Shown: in pieces, positions 8,098 through 16,556 of the stretch | Numbering within the stretch: the first letter of the stretch is position 1 | How the letters are laid out: each line of letters begins with the position of its first letter | Assembly: GCA_029243595.1 (NCBI GenBank) | Contig: JAQWRQ010000028.1 | Location: 1 to 40,320 of the forward strand | DNA length: 40,320 nt | Reading direction: 5' to 3' | From: Gammaproteobacteria bacterium | GTDB taxonomy: Bacteria > Pseudomonadota > Gammaproteobacteria > PS1 > Pseudothioglobaceae | Position numbers and translations under genes: made by a program | Notes under the pieces: generated by a model | What the model was told of the DNA's origin: nothing | The model's input: only the letters and a program-made list of their open reading frames with translations | Databases searched by the model: none

Positions 8098-9399
8098 TTA
8101 TTTCTTTTGAGATTTTTTCTTAGAATCCCAAAAACTTCTTTTTTTATTGGGTTTTTTATCTTTAGAATTACTGTCTTTTCCGTATCTTGGCTTATTACGG
8201 GGCTTGTTCTTTTTAGGTTTTTTATTCTTAGGTGGTAATTGATTTTTAAGCGACTCTGGCAAATCATGATCCGGCACAAAGTCATCCACCATAATACGAT
8301 CTAATTTATTTTGAATAAGGCGCTCAATATCAAACAATTGCTTAGCTTCATCGGCACTCACTAGCGAAATTGCCTCACCTTTTGAGCCTGCACGCCCTGT
8401 ACGGCCAATACGATGCACATAATCTTCTGGCACGTGAGGAAGATCAAAATTAACCACATGTGGTAGTTGATCAATATCAATACCACGTGCTGCAATATCA
8501 GTGGCTACCAACACATTGACCTTACCGGCTTTAAAATCAGCCAGCGCACGTGTGCGTGCGCCTTGCGACTTGTTACCGTGGATGGCTGCTGCTGTAATGC
8601 CTTTCTTGCCCAATTGCGTGGCAATACGGTTAGCACCATGTTTGGTACGACTAAACACCAATACTTGATACCAGCCATGATCTTTAATCAGTTTTGTTAA
8701 TAACCCTTGTTTTTTAGATTTATCTACGGGATGAATCCATTGTTTAACTGATTTAACCGTTGTATTGCGCGGGGTTGTTGAAATCTCAACTGGGTTATGA
8801 ACTAAAGATTTTGCTAGCTTTCTAATGTCATTAGAAAAGGTAGCTGAAAACATTAACGTCTGTCTTTTAGGAGGCAACGTCTTTAAAATTCTCTTAATAT
8901 CGGGTAAAAATCCCATATCTAGCATTCTATCTGCTTCATCAAATACGATGATTTCTAGCTCGTCAAATTTCACTGCATTTTGTGAATATAAATCTAACAA
9001 TCGTCCTGGAGTGGCGACCAAAATATCCACACCACCACGCAATTTTTTCATTTGCGGATTAATCTTAACACCACCAAACACCACTGCTGATTTGAGTGGC
9101 AAATGTTTGCCATAAGTAGCAACGCTGTCTTGTACTTGGGCAGCCAGCTCTCGAGTTGGTGTTAATATCAATGTACGTACTTGGTTTGATTTTGTGGGTT
9201 GACCTTTTGATAAAAGCTGTAAGATTGGCAAAGTAAAGCCTGCTGTTTTACCTGTACCTGTTTGGGCGGCTGCCATCAAGTCTTTTCCCTCTAGTACAAC
9301 AGGAATAGATTTTTCTTGAATCGGTGAAGGCTTATCATAACCTTGCTGAGTAACAGCCTTCAGAATAGAGTCTGATAAGCCTAATTTTGAAAATCCCAT
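8098..9399 (-). CDS. rhlE: DEAD-box ATP-dependent RNA helicase, RhlE-type
   Basis: RNA helicase for ribosome assembly or RNA turnover in the cytoplasm. Motifs in order: Q-motif near 22-28, Walker A AQTGTGKT 45-52, PTRELAAQ 81-88, DEAD 154-157, SAT 185-187, [10 protein letters not shown] 299-308, HRIGRTGR 329-336. The last ~60 residues are a low-complexity Lys/Arg/Asn tail ([18 protein letters not shown]), common in RhlE and useful for RNA binding. RhlE fits best in core sequence and tail, although DbpA- or SrmB-type helicases share these motifs. It is the first gene of a minus-strand run of five genes down to 5970. Confidence 0.9.
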   Translation of the reverse strand: MGFSKLGLSDSILKAVTQQGYDKPSPIQEKSIPVVLEGKDLMAAAQTGTGKTAGFTLPILQLLSKGQPTKSNQVRTLILTPTRELAAQVQDSVATYGKHLPLKSAVVFGGVKINPQMKKLRGGVDILVATPGRLLDLYSQNAVKFDELEIIVFDEADRMLDMGFLPDIKRILKTLPPKRQTLMFSATFSNDIRKLAKSLVHNPVEISTTPRNTTVKSVKQWIHPVDKSKKQGLLTKLIKDHGWYQVLVFSRTKHGANRIATQLGKKGITAAAIHGNKSQGARTRALADFKAGKVNVLVATDIAARGIDIDQLPHVVNFDLPHVPEDYVHRIGRTGRAGSKGEAISLVSADEAKQLFDIERLIQNKLDRIMVDDFVPDHDLPESLKNQLPPKNKKPKKNKPRNKPRYGKDSNSKDKKPNKKRSFWDSKKKSQKK

Positions 9400-9428
9400 A
9401 GAATAATTAAGATGAATTAAAGAAGTGT

Positions 9429-9458
9429 ATTTTACATTTACCCCGCAAGGGGGTACAA
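9429..9458 (-). promoter_or_regulatory. Candidate rhlE promoter with palindrome in the spacer
   Basis: On the minus strand TTGTAC (9458-9453) and TAAAAT (9434-9429) are separated by 18 bp. The spacer largely consists of an inverted repeat, TACCCC (9439-9444) and GGGGTA (9450-9455) with a five-base loop, which could be an operator or a structural element. The start point would be near 9422, about 20 bp before the rhlE ATG. Confidence 0.45.
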
Positions 9459-9466
9459 GAGAAACC

Positions 9467-9472
9467 TATAAT
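9467..9472 (+). promoter_or_regulatory. Candidate -10 for the DUF1289 gene (possible leaderless start)
   Basis: TATAAT lies seven bases before the ATG at 9480. If transcription begins at the usual distance, the mRNA would start on or next to the initiation codon. No Shine-Dalgarno sequence is visible, which agrees with a leaderless message. A -35 box is not evident. Confidence 0.35.
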
Positions 9473-9479
9473 AAAGCAT

Positions 9480-9656
9480 ATGAATGAGAAGCAACCTATT
9501 CAAAGTCCTTGCGTAGATATTTGTAAATACAATAAAAATAACTACTGTATAGGCTGTAAGCGCCATAGTAATGAGATCACTGGCTGGATTAATTACTCAG
9601 ACTCAATGCGTGAAGCGATTATGCAAGACTTAAAAAGTAGAAACATTGATGAATGA
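9480..9656 (+). CDS. DUF1289 family small Cys-rich protein
   Basis: A 58 aa protein read directly from the sequence. It shows the DUF1289 pattern SPC-x3-C, then YCIGCKRHSNEITGW and a short helix (NYSDSMREAIMQDL). The four cysteines (C11, C15, C23, C26) probably bind a metal ion; function of the family is not established. The gene overlaps the next small Cys-rich gene by 8 bp (ATGAATGA), so the two are translationally coupled. Confidence 0.85.
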   Translation: MNEKQPIQSPCVDICKYNKNNYCIGCKRHSNEITGWINYSDSMREAIMQDLKSRNIDE

Positions 9657-9840
9657 GCTACAACAACATTCAATAGATTGTCCATATTGTGGCGAAGTTA
9701 TTGAAATAGATGTTGATTGCTCTGAGACAAATCAAAGTTATATTGAAGACTGCTCAGTCTGTTGTCGACCGATTAATATCAATGTTGAAATTGACTTTGA
9801 TGAACAAGTGAGTGTATTTGTCACTCACGAAAACGAATAA
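9649..9840 (+). CDS. CPXCG-motif cysteine-rich protein
   Basis: A 63 aa protein of the small CPXCG family. It has DCPYCGEVIEIDVDCS near the N-terminus and DCSVCCRPININVEID in the middle, two Cys pairs that form a zinc-ribbon-like site. The ATG at 9649 is preferred over the TTG at 9646. It overlaps the DUF1289 gene by 8 bp. Function unknown. It converges with the BolA gene with a 2 bp gap. Confidence 0.85.
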   Translation: MNELQQHSIDCPYCGEVIEIDVDCSETNQSYIEDCSVCCRPININVEIDFDEQVSVFVTHENE

Positions 9841-9842
9841 AC

Positions 9843-10073
9843 CTAGGTATTTTCTTCCGGTGTTCTGGCTTTAATACTAAGCGCATGTAGCTCGCCACTA
9901 TCAATATTCTCACGCACTGCAGCCAATACCATTCTCTGCCTCGCTAATAGCGACATACCTTCAAAAATAGGTGAGACTACCAAGGTTGAACAGTTGCAGC
10001 CATCACCATCCATGGTAACTGTTGAGTCTTCAACGCCCGCTTCAAGCTTGGCCTGGATTTCTTCTAAAGTCAT
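9843..10073 (-). CDS. BolA/IbaG family protein
   Basis: A 76 aa BolA-fold protein. The family core is clear: an N-terminal helix MTLEEIQAKLEAG, then FEGMSLLARQRMVLAAV and the end LHALSIKARTP. BolA proteins act with glutaredoxins in Fe-S cluster handling. An oddity is GDGCNCSTLVVS, where a Cys-Asn-Cys stands at the loop that in BolA/IbaG usually has a His-containing sequence used for cluster binding. It is the last gene after the phosphate transporter (2 bp gap), so it is probably co-transcribed with it. A dithiol glutaredoxin is encoded at 38257. Confidence 0.85.
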   Translation of the reverse strand: MTLEEIQAKLEAGVEDSTVTMDGDGCNCSTLVVSPIFEGMSLLARQRMVLAAVRENIDSGELHALSIKARTPEENT

Positions 10074-10075
10074 AA

Positions 10076-11344
10076 TTAAGCTCCGAATATGCCTTTAAGC
10101 ATAAAGAAAAATACAATCGACATAATTGCGCCTGCAGGCAATGTAATCAACCATGATAAGAAAATTTTATTAATCACACGTGTATCTAGCGCTGCCAAAC
10201 CACGTGCCAAGCCAACGCCTAAAACTGCACCTACTAGCACTTGCGTAGTCGATACTGGTAAGCCTGTGCCTGAAGCGATAACAACCGTTGCTGCTGCTGC
10301 TAAGGTTGCCGCAAAACCACGTGATGGTGTCAGCTGGGTAATACCGGTACCTACTGTGGCAATTACCTTGTGGCCATAAGTCACTAGACCAAATACAATA
10401 CCGCCGCCGCCAACAAGCAACACCCAAACCGGTAGCACACTCTTAGCGCCAATCAAACCACCACTTTCAATCACACCATAAATAGCAGCTAACGGGCCAA
10501 TCGCATTGGCCACATCGTTTGATCCATGGGCGAATGCCATGGCTGCAGCCGTGATGATCATCAGTACACTGAAAATTCTTTCCATTGAAGTAAAGTGAAA
10601 GTCTTCATTTTCATTGGGGTCAATCTGGATACGTCTAATAATGATTGTGCCAACTACCGCAACAAACACACCAAAAGCAAAAGCATACAGATAGCTAGTA
10701 CCTGTATCAAGGCTTAAACCGACATGTTTAAGGCCTTTAAGAATAGTCACTAAAGAAATAATAAAACCTACCAAAAACATATAGAACGGCACATATTTTT
10801 TAGCATTATCAAACGGGCGCTTGGTGTCAATGATTAGATTTTGCAAACTTCTAAACAACATGAATGCAATGGAACCAGCTAAGATTGGTGAAACTACCCA
10901 GCTCATGGCAATATTGCCTACCTTTCCCCAAGCAACAGCATCAACACCAACGCCCACTGCACCAAAACCAACGATTGCACCTACAATTGAGTGAGTGGTT
11001 GATACTGGCCAGCCTAAATTTGAAGCAATCATCAGCCATGTTCCTGCTGCTAAAAGTGATGCCAACATACCATATACCAAAAGATGTGGATCATCTGTAA
11101 AAATCGCCGCATCTAAAATCCCCTTGCGAATGGTGGCTGTCACTTCGCCACCTGCCAAAATAGCGCCAGCAAATTCAAAAATTACAGCAATAACAATGGC
11201 TTGTTTAATGGTAATTGCGCCTGAACCTACCGAGGTACCCATGGCATTTGCGACATCATTCGCACCGACGCCCCATGCCATAAACAAACCAAATACAACC
11301 GCTAAAACCAATAATACATCGCTGTACTGAGTGATAATATCCAT
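10076..11344 (-). CDS. pit: Low-affinity inorganic phosphate transporter (PiT family)
   Basis: Inner-membrane phosphate permease of 422 aa. It has the duplicated PiT signature GANDVANAMGTSVGSG near the N-terminus and HGSNDVANAIGPLAA in the second half, each followed by a Gly-rich helix and a PVSTT motif (GWPVSTTHSIVGA and GLPVSTTQVLVGA). About ten membrane segments are seen. The DUF47 gene lies 9 bp upstream on the same strand, the usual pit partner order. Confidence 0.95.
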   Translation of the reverse strand: MDIITQYSDVLLVLAVVFGLFMAWGVGANDVANAMGTSVGSGAITIKQAIVIAVIFEFAGAILAGGEVTATIRKGILDAAIFTDDPHLLVYGMLASLLAAGTWLMIASNLGWPVSTTHSIVGAIVGFGAVGVGVDAVAWGKVGNIAMSWVVSPILAGSIAFMLFRSLQNLIIDTKRPFDNAKKYVPFYMFLVGFIISLVTILKGLKHVGLSLDTGTSYLYAFAFGVFVAVVGTIIIRRIQIDPNENEDFHFTSMERIFSVLMIITAAAMAFAHGSNDVANAIGPLAAIYGVIESGGLIGAKSVLPVWVLLVGGGGIVFGLVTYGHKVIATVGTGITQLTPSRGFAATLAAAATVVIASGTGLPVSTTQVLVGAVLGVGLARGLAALDTRVINKIFLSWLITLPAGAIMSIVFFFMLKGIFGA

Positions 11345-11353
11345 GAATACTCC

Positions 11354-12031
11354 TTACTTGGCGAGTAGCACTTCTAAGCGAGAGCCGACTTTCTGCGCAG
11401 CATCTGCCAACTCACCTAACCACTCAACAGCGCGATAATAAAACATGACATCAACTGGAGGCAGACTTGCCTCTAATGGGAATAACTTCGCACGAATGAC
11501 GTGTTGAATTTTGTCTGACTTACTTTCAAGATCGTTAATGTCTGAAATAATTGAACCAACCACTCTACGCTCACGAGTACCAAATGCGGTTTCTAATAAT
11601 TCATCTAGCTCATTGACCGCTTTGAGCGCTGTTGCTGAGGTCTTAATACAAACATCGGTGAGTTCAATAATGTCATCAAATATTTCGTTCGGCAATGTCA
11701 TCTTACGATTAATCATAAGGCCAGAAACATCTTTAGCAATATTGGCAATAGAATCTTGAATCAGTAATAAATCTAACAAGTCACGGCGTGAAAACGGCAT
11801 CATAAATGTCGATGGTAAACTTAGGCGCAACTTCTTTTTAAGTGTGTCGGCTTCACCTTCTTTGGTGCCAATCTCACTTCTAATTTGTTCGGCTTGATCC
11901 CAATTTTGAGCATGGATAGCGATCATAAAACCTTTGAGCTCTGCAATACACGAATGCACGCTGGTCATATGTTGTTGCAATGGGCTGATTGGTGACTTAC
12001 CAAACAAGCCGTCAATAATACTTTTTGCCAT
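11354..12031 (-). CDS. DUF47 family, PhoU-like regulator of phosphate transport
   Basis: A 225 aa all-helical cytoplasmic protein of the DUF47/TIGR00153 family, related to PhoU and typically encoded beside pit. Family features are KEGEADTLKKKLRLSLPSTFMMPFSRRDLLDLL in the first half and a C-terminal helix AVEWLGELADAAQKVGSRLEVLLAK. It probably modulates the Pit permease encoded 9 bp downstream. The start ATG has a GAGGA-type ribosome binding site about 9 bp upstream. Confidence 0.92.
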   Translation of the reverse strand: MAKSIIDGLFGKSPISPLQQHMTSVHSCIAELKGFMIAIHAQNWDQAEQIRSEIGTKEGEADTLKKKLRLSLPSTFMMPFSRRDLLDLLLIQDSIANIAKDVSGLMINRKMTLPNEIFDDIIELTDVCIKTSATALKAVNELDELLETAFGTRERRVVGSIISDINDLESKSDKIQHVIRAKLFPLEASLPPVDVMFYYRAVEWLGELADAAQKVGSRLEVLLAK

Positions 12032-12082
12032 CTTCTTTTCCTCTTTATTATCGCTTTATTTTTCTTCTATGTTCTAAGTGCG

Positions 12083-12111
12083 AATTTTCAATAAATACAA
12101 CTGCGTGTCAA
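12083..12111 (-). promoter_or_regulatory. Candidate promoter of the DUF47-pit-bolA unit
   Basis: Minus-strand TTGACA (12111-12106) is a perfect -35; a weak AAAATT (12088-12083) lies 17 bp downstream. An inverted repeat TCAAGCCT (12108-12115) and AGGCTTGA (12134-12141) overlaps the -35 and the end of ccoS. It might be a weak stop signal for ccoS or an operator. Confidence 0.4.
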
Positions 12112-12118
12112 GCCTTAT

Positions 12119-12289
12119 TTAAGATTTTTTTTGAGGCTTGAAATCATCATTATCTTCATCAAACAAAATTCGTTGTCCTTCACCTTCTAAATCTTCATAC
12201 TGACCGCTCTTAACCCCCATTATTAATAGAGCTACCAGTACTACACCTACAAAAATCATACTTGGAATTAGCCAATAAATTACATCCAT
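12119..12289 (-). CDS. ccoS: cbb3-type cytochrome oxidase assembly protein CcoS
   Basis: A 56 aa protein read from the minus strand. It starts MDVIYWLIPSMIFVGVVLVA, a single membrane helix, followed by GVKSGQYEDLEGEGQRILFDED, the hallmark CcoS tail (the segment QYEDLEGxxxRIL/ILFDD). CcoS is needed for cofactor insertion into the cbb3 high-affinity oxidase. The usual partners ccoNOP, ccoGHI are not in this window, so ccoS stands apart. Its 3' end abuts the promoter region of the DUF47 gene. Confidence 0.9.
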   Translation of the reverse strand: MDVIYWLIPSMIFVGVVLVALLIMGVKSGQYEDLEGEGQRILFDEDNDDFKPQKKS

Positions 12290-12388
12290 TTTTGTGACTC
12301 AATTAGTTTCATTAGCCCATATTAACATAATTAATTTACTTATAATTTCAGGGTTTTGCTAAATTTGATTTAAAAAGTAGTAAAACGT

Positions 12389-13291
12389 TTAATTTTTAGA
12401 TGGTTTATTTTTCAAAAAATCTAAACTAATCTTATTCAATATCATTAGTGAAGCGATGGTCATCACCACGCCAATCACAGTCGTTAACTCTAGAAATTCG
12501 TCCAACATAATGATACTGAGACCGATCGCAAAAAATGGCACTAAAAAAGTAAATACACTGCCTTTTTTTGAACCGAGTCTTTGAACACCTGAAAAATATA
12601 CCGTGGTAGCAAAGGTAGTCGAACCAACTGCTAAGAATACAAAACCAAGCCAAAACGTTTGGTCCATTTCAAAAATTGAACCACTCGTTGGGTTGAAAAA
12701 TATCAGATAATCAATCAACGTGGCGAATAGGTAAATATAAAAACTGAGCACCACTGGATGAATCGACTTTGTGTAGGAAGCAGTAATTGACATCAATGCC
12801 CAACACAGTGCCGCCCATAATAAATATACGTTCGATACATTAAAGATTTGACCCACTTCAAAAGTCCAAACTTTAATCATGGTAAAAACACCTGTCACTC
12901 CTAATACTAAAGCTAGCCAGTCTTTAATTTGCGGCTTCCTTTTCCGACTGAACAACATGAGTACATAAACAATAATAGGCATCAGTGTTGTCACTAGTGC
13001 ACCAGCAAGCCCTGCTGTGCCATACTTTGTGCCCAAGAAAAACAGCTTAGTATAAAAAATCAATAACACACCAGAAATGACTGCCAATACTAAGTTTTTT
13101 AATTCAATTCTAAAAGGCAACTTCATCCAAAACAGAATAGGCAACATGGTAATGGTGGTTAAAACATAACGGTACGTTACCAACTCATGTTCAGTAATAT
13201 AACTTGAAAGTATTTTGGCAATTGGCCATGAAGCACCCCAGCCCAACATAGCGAGTGTCATCCATAAGAATAGTTTGCGTTCAGTCATCAT
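12389..13291 (-). CDS. EamA/DMT-family transporter
   Basis: A 300 aa inner-membrane protein with about ten hydrophobic segments arranged as two EamA repeats (the first begins LFLWMTLAMLGWGASWPIAK, the second near YLLWAALCWALMSITASY). Members export amino acids or other small metabolites; the substrate cannot be read from sequence. It starts 4 bp after the stop of the LysE-type gene, so both are likely one operon. Confidence 0.88.
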   Translation of the reverse strand: MMTERKLFLWMTLAMLGWGASWPIAKILSSYITEHELVTYRYVLTTITMLPILFWMKLPFRIELKNLVLAVISGVLLIFYTKLFFLGTKYGTAGLAGALVTTLMPIIVYVLMLFSRKRKPQIKDWLALVLGVTGVFTMIKVWTFEVGQIFNVSNVYLLWAALCWALMSITASYTKSIHPVVLSFYIYLFATLIDYLIFFNPTSGSIFEMDQTFWLGFVFLAVGSTTFATTVYFSGVQRLGSKKGSVFTFLVPFFAIGLSIIMLDEFLELTTVIGVVMTIASLMILNKISLDFLKNKPSKN

Positions 13292-13294
13292 GAT

Positions 13295-13903
13295 TCAATA
13301 CAATGCCACAAAAACACCAACCAACATCATGGTAATACCCGTTATTTCATTCACGCGTTTAATGACGCTAGGGTTCTCTATATGCACTCGCAACTTCAAC
13401 CCCAATACATTAGCAAGGCTAAGTACAAACAAAACTGTTACGCCGACAACGCCCAATACTTCTATTTCAGTTGTTAGCGTTAAGTTATTCAAATCAATAA
13501 AAACTGGTAAAAAAGATAAGTAATAAATAATACTCTTTGGGTTTGTACCGCCCACTGCAAAACCTGCAATTAGAAGTTTAATAATAGATTTTTTATCACT
13601 TCTCGTTTCAAAACTTACGCCTTTAGAAGTATATTGCTGGTAGCCAATATATAAAAGATAAGCTGCACCAAAAAATTTAACATAAACCATACCTTGCTCA
13701 ATCGTCTGAGCCAAAATTGTTAGTGCAAACATAGCAATTGATACATAAAGCATATCAGCAACCGTGTGGCCAATTGATAACCACAAAGCCGATACTGCAC
13801 CATAGCGAGTTGAGGTTGCCAGCACTGCAAATAAACCTGGTCCAGGCGAGATAGCATATACAAAAGTTGCAAAGGCTAAAGAGAGTAGTGTGAATAAGTC
13901 CAT
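13295..13903 (-). CDS. LysE/RhtB-family amino-acid exporter
   Basis: A 202 aa inner-membrane protein with about six hydrophobic segments. Family signatures are AISPGPGLFAVLATSTRYG near the N-terminus, LWLSIGHTVADMLYV and FFGAAYLLYIGYQQY, and VGGTNPKSIIYYLSFLPVF. Such proteins export amino acids such as homoserine or threonine. It precedes the EamA gene by 3 bp. It diverges from accA, whose extended -10 lies just upstream of its ATG. Confidence 0.88.
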   Translation of the reverse strand: MDLFTLLSLAFATFVYAISPGPGLFAVLATSTRYGAVSALWLSIGHTVADMLYVSIAMFALTILAQTIEQGMVYVKFFGAAYLLYIGYQQYTSKGVSFETRSDKKSIIKLLIAGFAVGGTNPKSIIYYLSFLPVFIDLNNLTLTTEIEVLGVVGVTVLFVLSLANVLGLKLRVHIENPSVIKRVNEITGITMMLVGVFVALY

Positions 13904-13904
13904 C

Positions 13905-13913
13905 TGCTATAAT
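13905..13913 (+). promoter_or_regulatory. Candidate extended -10 promoter of accA
   Basis: TGCTATAAT is a perfect extended -10 (TGN plus TATAAT) 33 bp before the accA ATG at 13947. Such promoters need little -35, and none is evident. It overlaps the 5' end of the divergent LysE-family gene. Confidence 0.5.
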
Positions 13914-13946
13914 TTCCAATATTATTACTATGAATTTTAACTCGAT

Positions 13947-14897
13947 ATGAATTTAGATTATCTTGATTTTGAACAACCCATTGCTGACTTAGAAGGCAAG
14001 ATTCAAGCGCTTTGTAATATTAAAGATAAAGCCGATATTGCTAAAGAGATGGAGGCGTTAAAAGCCAAAAGTGGTGCACTAACTAAAAAGATATTTTCAT
14101 CATTGAGTGATTGGCAAGTATCTCAATTGGCTAGACACCCACAACGCCTTTACACACTTGACTATATTGATAACGTGTTTGACGAATTCACCGAGTTACA
14201 TGGTGACCGTACATATGGTGACGATCATGCTATTGTCGGTGGTATTGCCAAGTTAGATGGTCAAAGTGTGATGTTTATTGGCCAGCAAAAAGGTCGGTCA
14301 ACACAAGAAAAAATAAAATATAACTTTGGCATGCCACGTCCAGAAGGCTACCGAAAAGCACTACGATTAATGATAATGGCTGAAAAGTTCTCAATGCCAG
14401 TCATTACCTTTATTGATACACCAGGTGCTTACCCTGGCATTGGCGCAGAAGAACGTGGCCAATCCGAAGCGATTGCAAAAAACCTATTCGAGATGTCAAC
14501 ACTAGCCACGCCGATTATTTCCGTGGTGATTGGTGAAGGCGGTTCTGGTGGTGCACTTGCTATTGGTGTGGCAGACATCATGATGATGTTTGAATACTCT
14601 ATCTATTCGGTCATCTCTCCAGAAGGTTGTGCTTCTATTCTGTACAAGGACGCAGCTAAAGCTAACGCAGCAGCAGAATCACTCAAACTCACCAGTAGAC
14701 ATCTTAAAAAAGAAAACTTGGTTGATGTTATTATTGCTGAGCCATTAGGCGGCATTCATCGCGACCCTGATGAAGCTCGCAGACTACTCAAAAATGCGCT
14801 CAAACAACAATTAGAGGTAGTTGGAAAGATGACCACAGATCAACTACTGCAAGCTCGAGCGGAGAAACTCTTAAGCTTTGGAAAATTTAAAGAATAA
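13947..14897 (+). CDS. accA: Acetyl-CoA carboxylase carboxyltransferase subunit alpha
   Basis: Carboxyltransferase alpha subunit that with AccD transfers CO2 from biotin to acetyl-CoA, the first step of fatty acid synthesis. The 316 aa length is normal. Family sequences include [21 protein letters not shown]-type [20 protein letters not shown], and the oxyanion-type loop [15 protein letters not shown]. The N-terminal helical region ([14 protein letters not shown]) is typical. Its 3' end overlaps the tilS start by 20 bp. Confidence 0.97.
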   Translation: MNLDYLDFEQPIADLEGKIQALCNIKDKADIAKEMEALKAKSGALTKKIFSSLSDWQVSQLARHPQRLYTLDYIDNVFDEFTELHGDRTYGDDHAIVGGIAKLDGQSVMFIGQQKGRSTQEKIKYNFGMPRPEGYRKALRLMIMAEKFSMPVITFIDTPGAYPGIGAEERGQSEAIAKNLFEMSTLATPIISVVIGEGGSGGALAIGVADIMMMFEYSIYSVISPEGCASILYKDAAKANAAAESLKLTSRHLKKENLVDVIIAEPLGGIHRDPDEARRLLKNALKQQLEVVGKMTTDQLLQARAEKLLSFGKFKE

Positions 14898-16053
14898 AGA
14901 CCCCTTCCTTAAGGGTAAAAATATTGTTGTCGCCTTAAGTGGCGGCATTGATTCAGTTGCCCTGCTGCATTATCTGCACACACATTATCCAGACAATTGT
15001 CGCGCTATTCATTGCAATCATCACCTCTCAAAACACTGTGTTGAATGGGGTGAGTTTTGCAAAGACTTGTGTCATAAGCTAAGTATTCCTTATTCAAATG
15101 TTGATATATTCATCGAAAATGCATCTAACTTAGAAGAAAATGCACGTAAAAAACGCTATCATTCATTATCATCTGATTTAAAAGAAAACGAAGTATTGTG
15201 CACAGCGCACCATCAGAACGACCAAGCTGAGACACTTTTATTACAGCTTTTCCGTGGCGCTGGCGTGGCAGGTTTAGCCTCCATGCCAAAATCAAAACCT
15301 TTGGGTAAGGGTGTTCATTATCGCCCAATGCTTAATATTGAAAAATCTGAAATTATTCAATATACTAAAGATAATCATTTGTCTTGGGTTGAGGATGATA
15401 GTAATACTGACACCAATTTTCGACGAAATTTCTTACGCTTAGACATTATTCCAAAGCTAGAAATGGTCTACAAAAATTTAGCAAAAACCTTAACTCGAAG
15501 CGCCAAACACCAGTCTGAGGCCTTACAGCTTACTCAAACTTTAGCAAAAATTGATATTCAAGAACATCAACTGGTGAATCTTAATCATCAAATTAATATT
15601 CAAAAACTCACTCAGCTTGATACCTTAAGAATTAAGAATGTCATTCGCTACCACCTATTAAACCTAGGGTTTCTTGCGCCTGCTGACAAGGTGATGAAGC
15701 AAATTCTCGATTTATTATCGGCTAAAGAAGATGCTAACCCTTTAGTCAGCTGGGATCAATTTGAAACCCGACGATTTCAAGGTCAATTGTATTTCATTGA
15801 CAATAAAGCCAATCAAAACGAAGATTTCTGTCCTTATCATGCTGAATTGAAAAAATTGCCAAATTTTTCAATTCGTTATCGTACCGAAGGGCAACGTATC
15901 AAGTTACCTGGCAAAAAACACTCGCAATCGCTTAAAAAGATCTTACAAGAAGCCAATATCCCACCTTGGGAGCGGAGTTCACTAAAAATGTACTACATTA
16001 AGGATGAATTACGTGCCATGGAGCGATTAGGGCGCATGGAGCATTCTGACTAA
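14878..16053 (+). CDS. tilS: tRNA(Ile)-lysidine synthetase
   Basis: ATP-dependent enzyme that converts C34 of tRNA-Ile2(CAU) to lysidine so that it reads AUA. The PP-loop motif SGGIDS is at residues 21-26, with HCNHHLS and the family segment [23 protein letters not shown] helical C-terminal region includes [25 protein letters not shown]. The 391 aa length is somewhat short but all parts are present. The start is a TTG at 14878 inside accA; no ATG lies close before the PP-loop. Its substrate tRNA is encoded at 31378. Confidence 0.93.
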   Translation: MENLKNKDPFLKGKNIVVALSGGIDSVALLHYLHTHYPDNCRAIHCNHHLSKHCVEWGEFCKDLCHKLSIPYSNVDIFIENASNLEENARKKRYHSLSSDLKENEVLCTAHHQNDQAETLLLQLFRGAGVAGLASMPKSKPLGKGVHYRPMLNIEKSEIIQYTKDNHLSWVEDDSNTDTNFRRNFLRLDIIPKLEMVYKNLAKTLTRSAKHQSEALQLTQTLAKIDIQEHQLVNLNHQINIQKLTQLDTLRIKNVIRYHLLNLGFLAPADKVMKQILDLLSAKEDANPLVSWDQFETRRFQGQLYFIDNKANQNEDFCPYHAELKKLPNFSIRYRTEGQRIKLPGKKHSQSLKKILQEANIPPWERSSLKMYYIKDELRAMERLGRMEHSD

Positions 16054-16060
16054 TATCTAA

Positions 16061-16540
16061 TTACTCGTAAGGATTAGCAATTTCGATTTTTCCCAAAATT
16101 TCAATTTCTAAACTTTCCATTTTATTAGCATCAGATTCTTCAACATGATCATAACCAAGCAAATGCAAAGTGCCGTGAATAGCCATATGAATTAGATGAT
16201 GCTCGAAAGTCTTATTTTGTGCTTTGGCTTCATTAGCGACCACATCGGTACAAATAACAACATCGCCTAAAATCGACTCATCAATTTCTATAGGCAAGTC
16301 AGATGGAAAAGACAAAACATTGGTTGTTTGGTCTTTATTGCGATATATTTTATTGAGATTTTGAATCTCAAGCTTATCCACAATCCGAATTAATAACTCA
16401 CTCTCACCCTGATCTAAATCAGTGATCACTTGTTGCAAGGTATCCTTGAGATTTATCTCATTAATCGAAACATCATTAATACTGTTTTGAATAACAACCA
16501 TGGTGGGTTTTTTAAGAATAAAATGACTTATTTTACCCAT
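16061..16540 (-). CDS. ybeY: Endoribonuclease YbeY (rRNA maturation factor)
   Basis: Zinc-dependent endoribonuclease for 16S rRNA 3' maturation and 70S quality control. The metal motif H122-x3-H126-x5-H132 lies in HGTLHLLGYDH, preceded by NVLSFPSD. The 159 aa length is usual. The ATG at 16540 has AAGGGG about 9 bp upstream; M14 (MVVIQNS) is a possible alternative. It diverges from priA with only 16 bp between start codons, so each promoter must lie within the other gene or the ribosome sites overlap. It converges with tilS. Confidence 0.93.
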   Translation of the reverse strand: MGKISHFILKKPTMVVIQNSINDVSINEINLKDTLQQVITDLDQGESELLIRIVDKLEIQNLNKIYRNKDQTTNVLSFPSDLPIEIDESILGDVVICTDVVANEAKAQNKTFEHHLIHMAIHGTLHLLGYDHVEESDANKMESLEIEILGKIEIANPYE

Positions 16541-16556
16541 ATAAATTTACCCCTTA

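Noticed and set aside
10864-11330. Plus-strand reading frames opposite pit
   Set aside because: They are shadows in a long GC-variable membrane gene with no ribosome site and no family resemblance.
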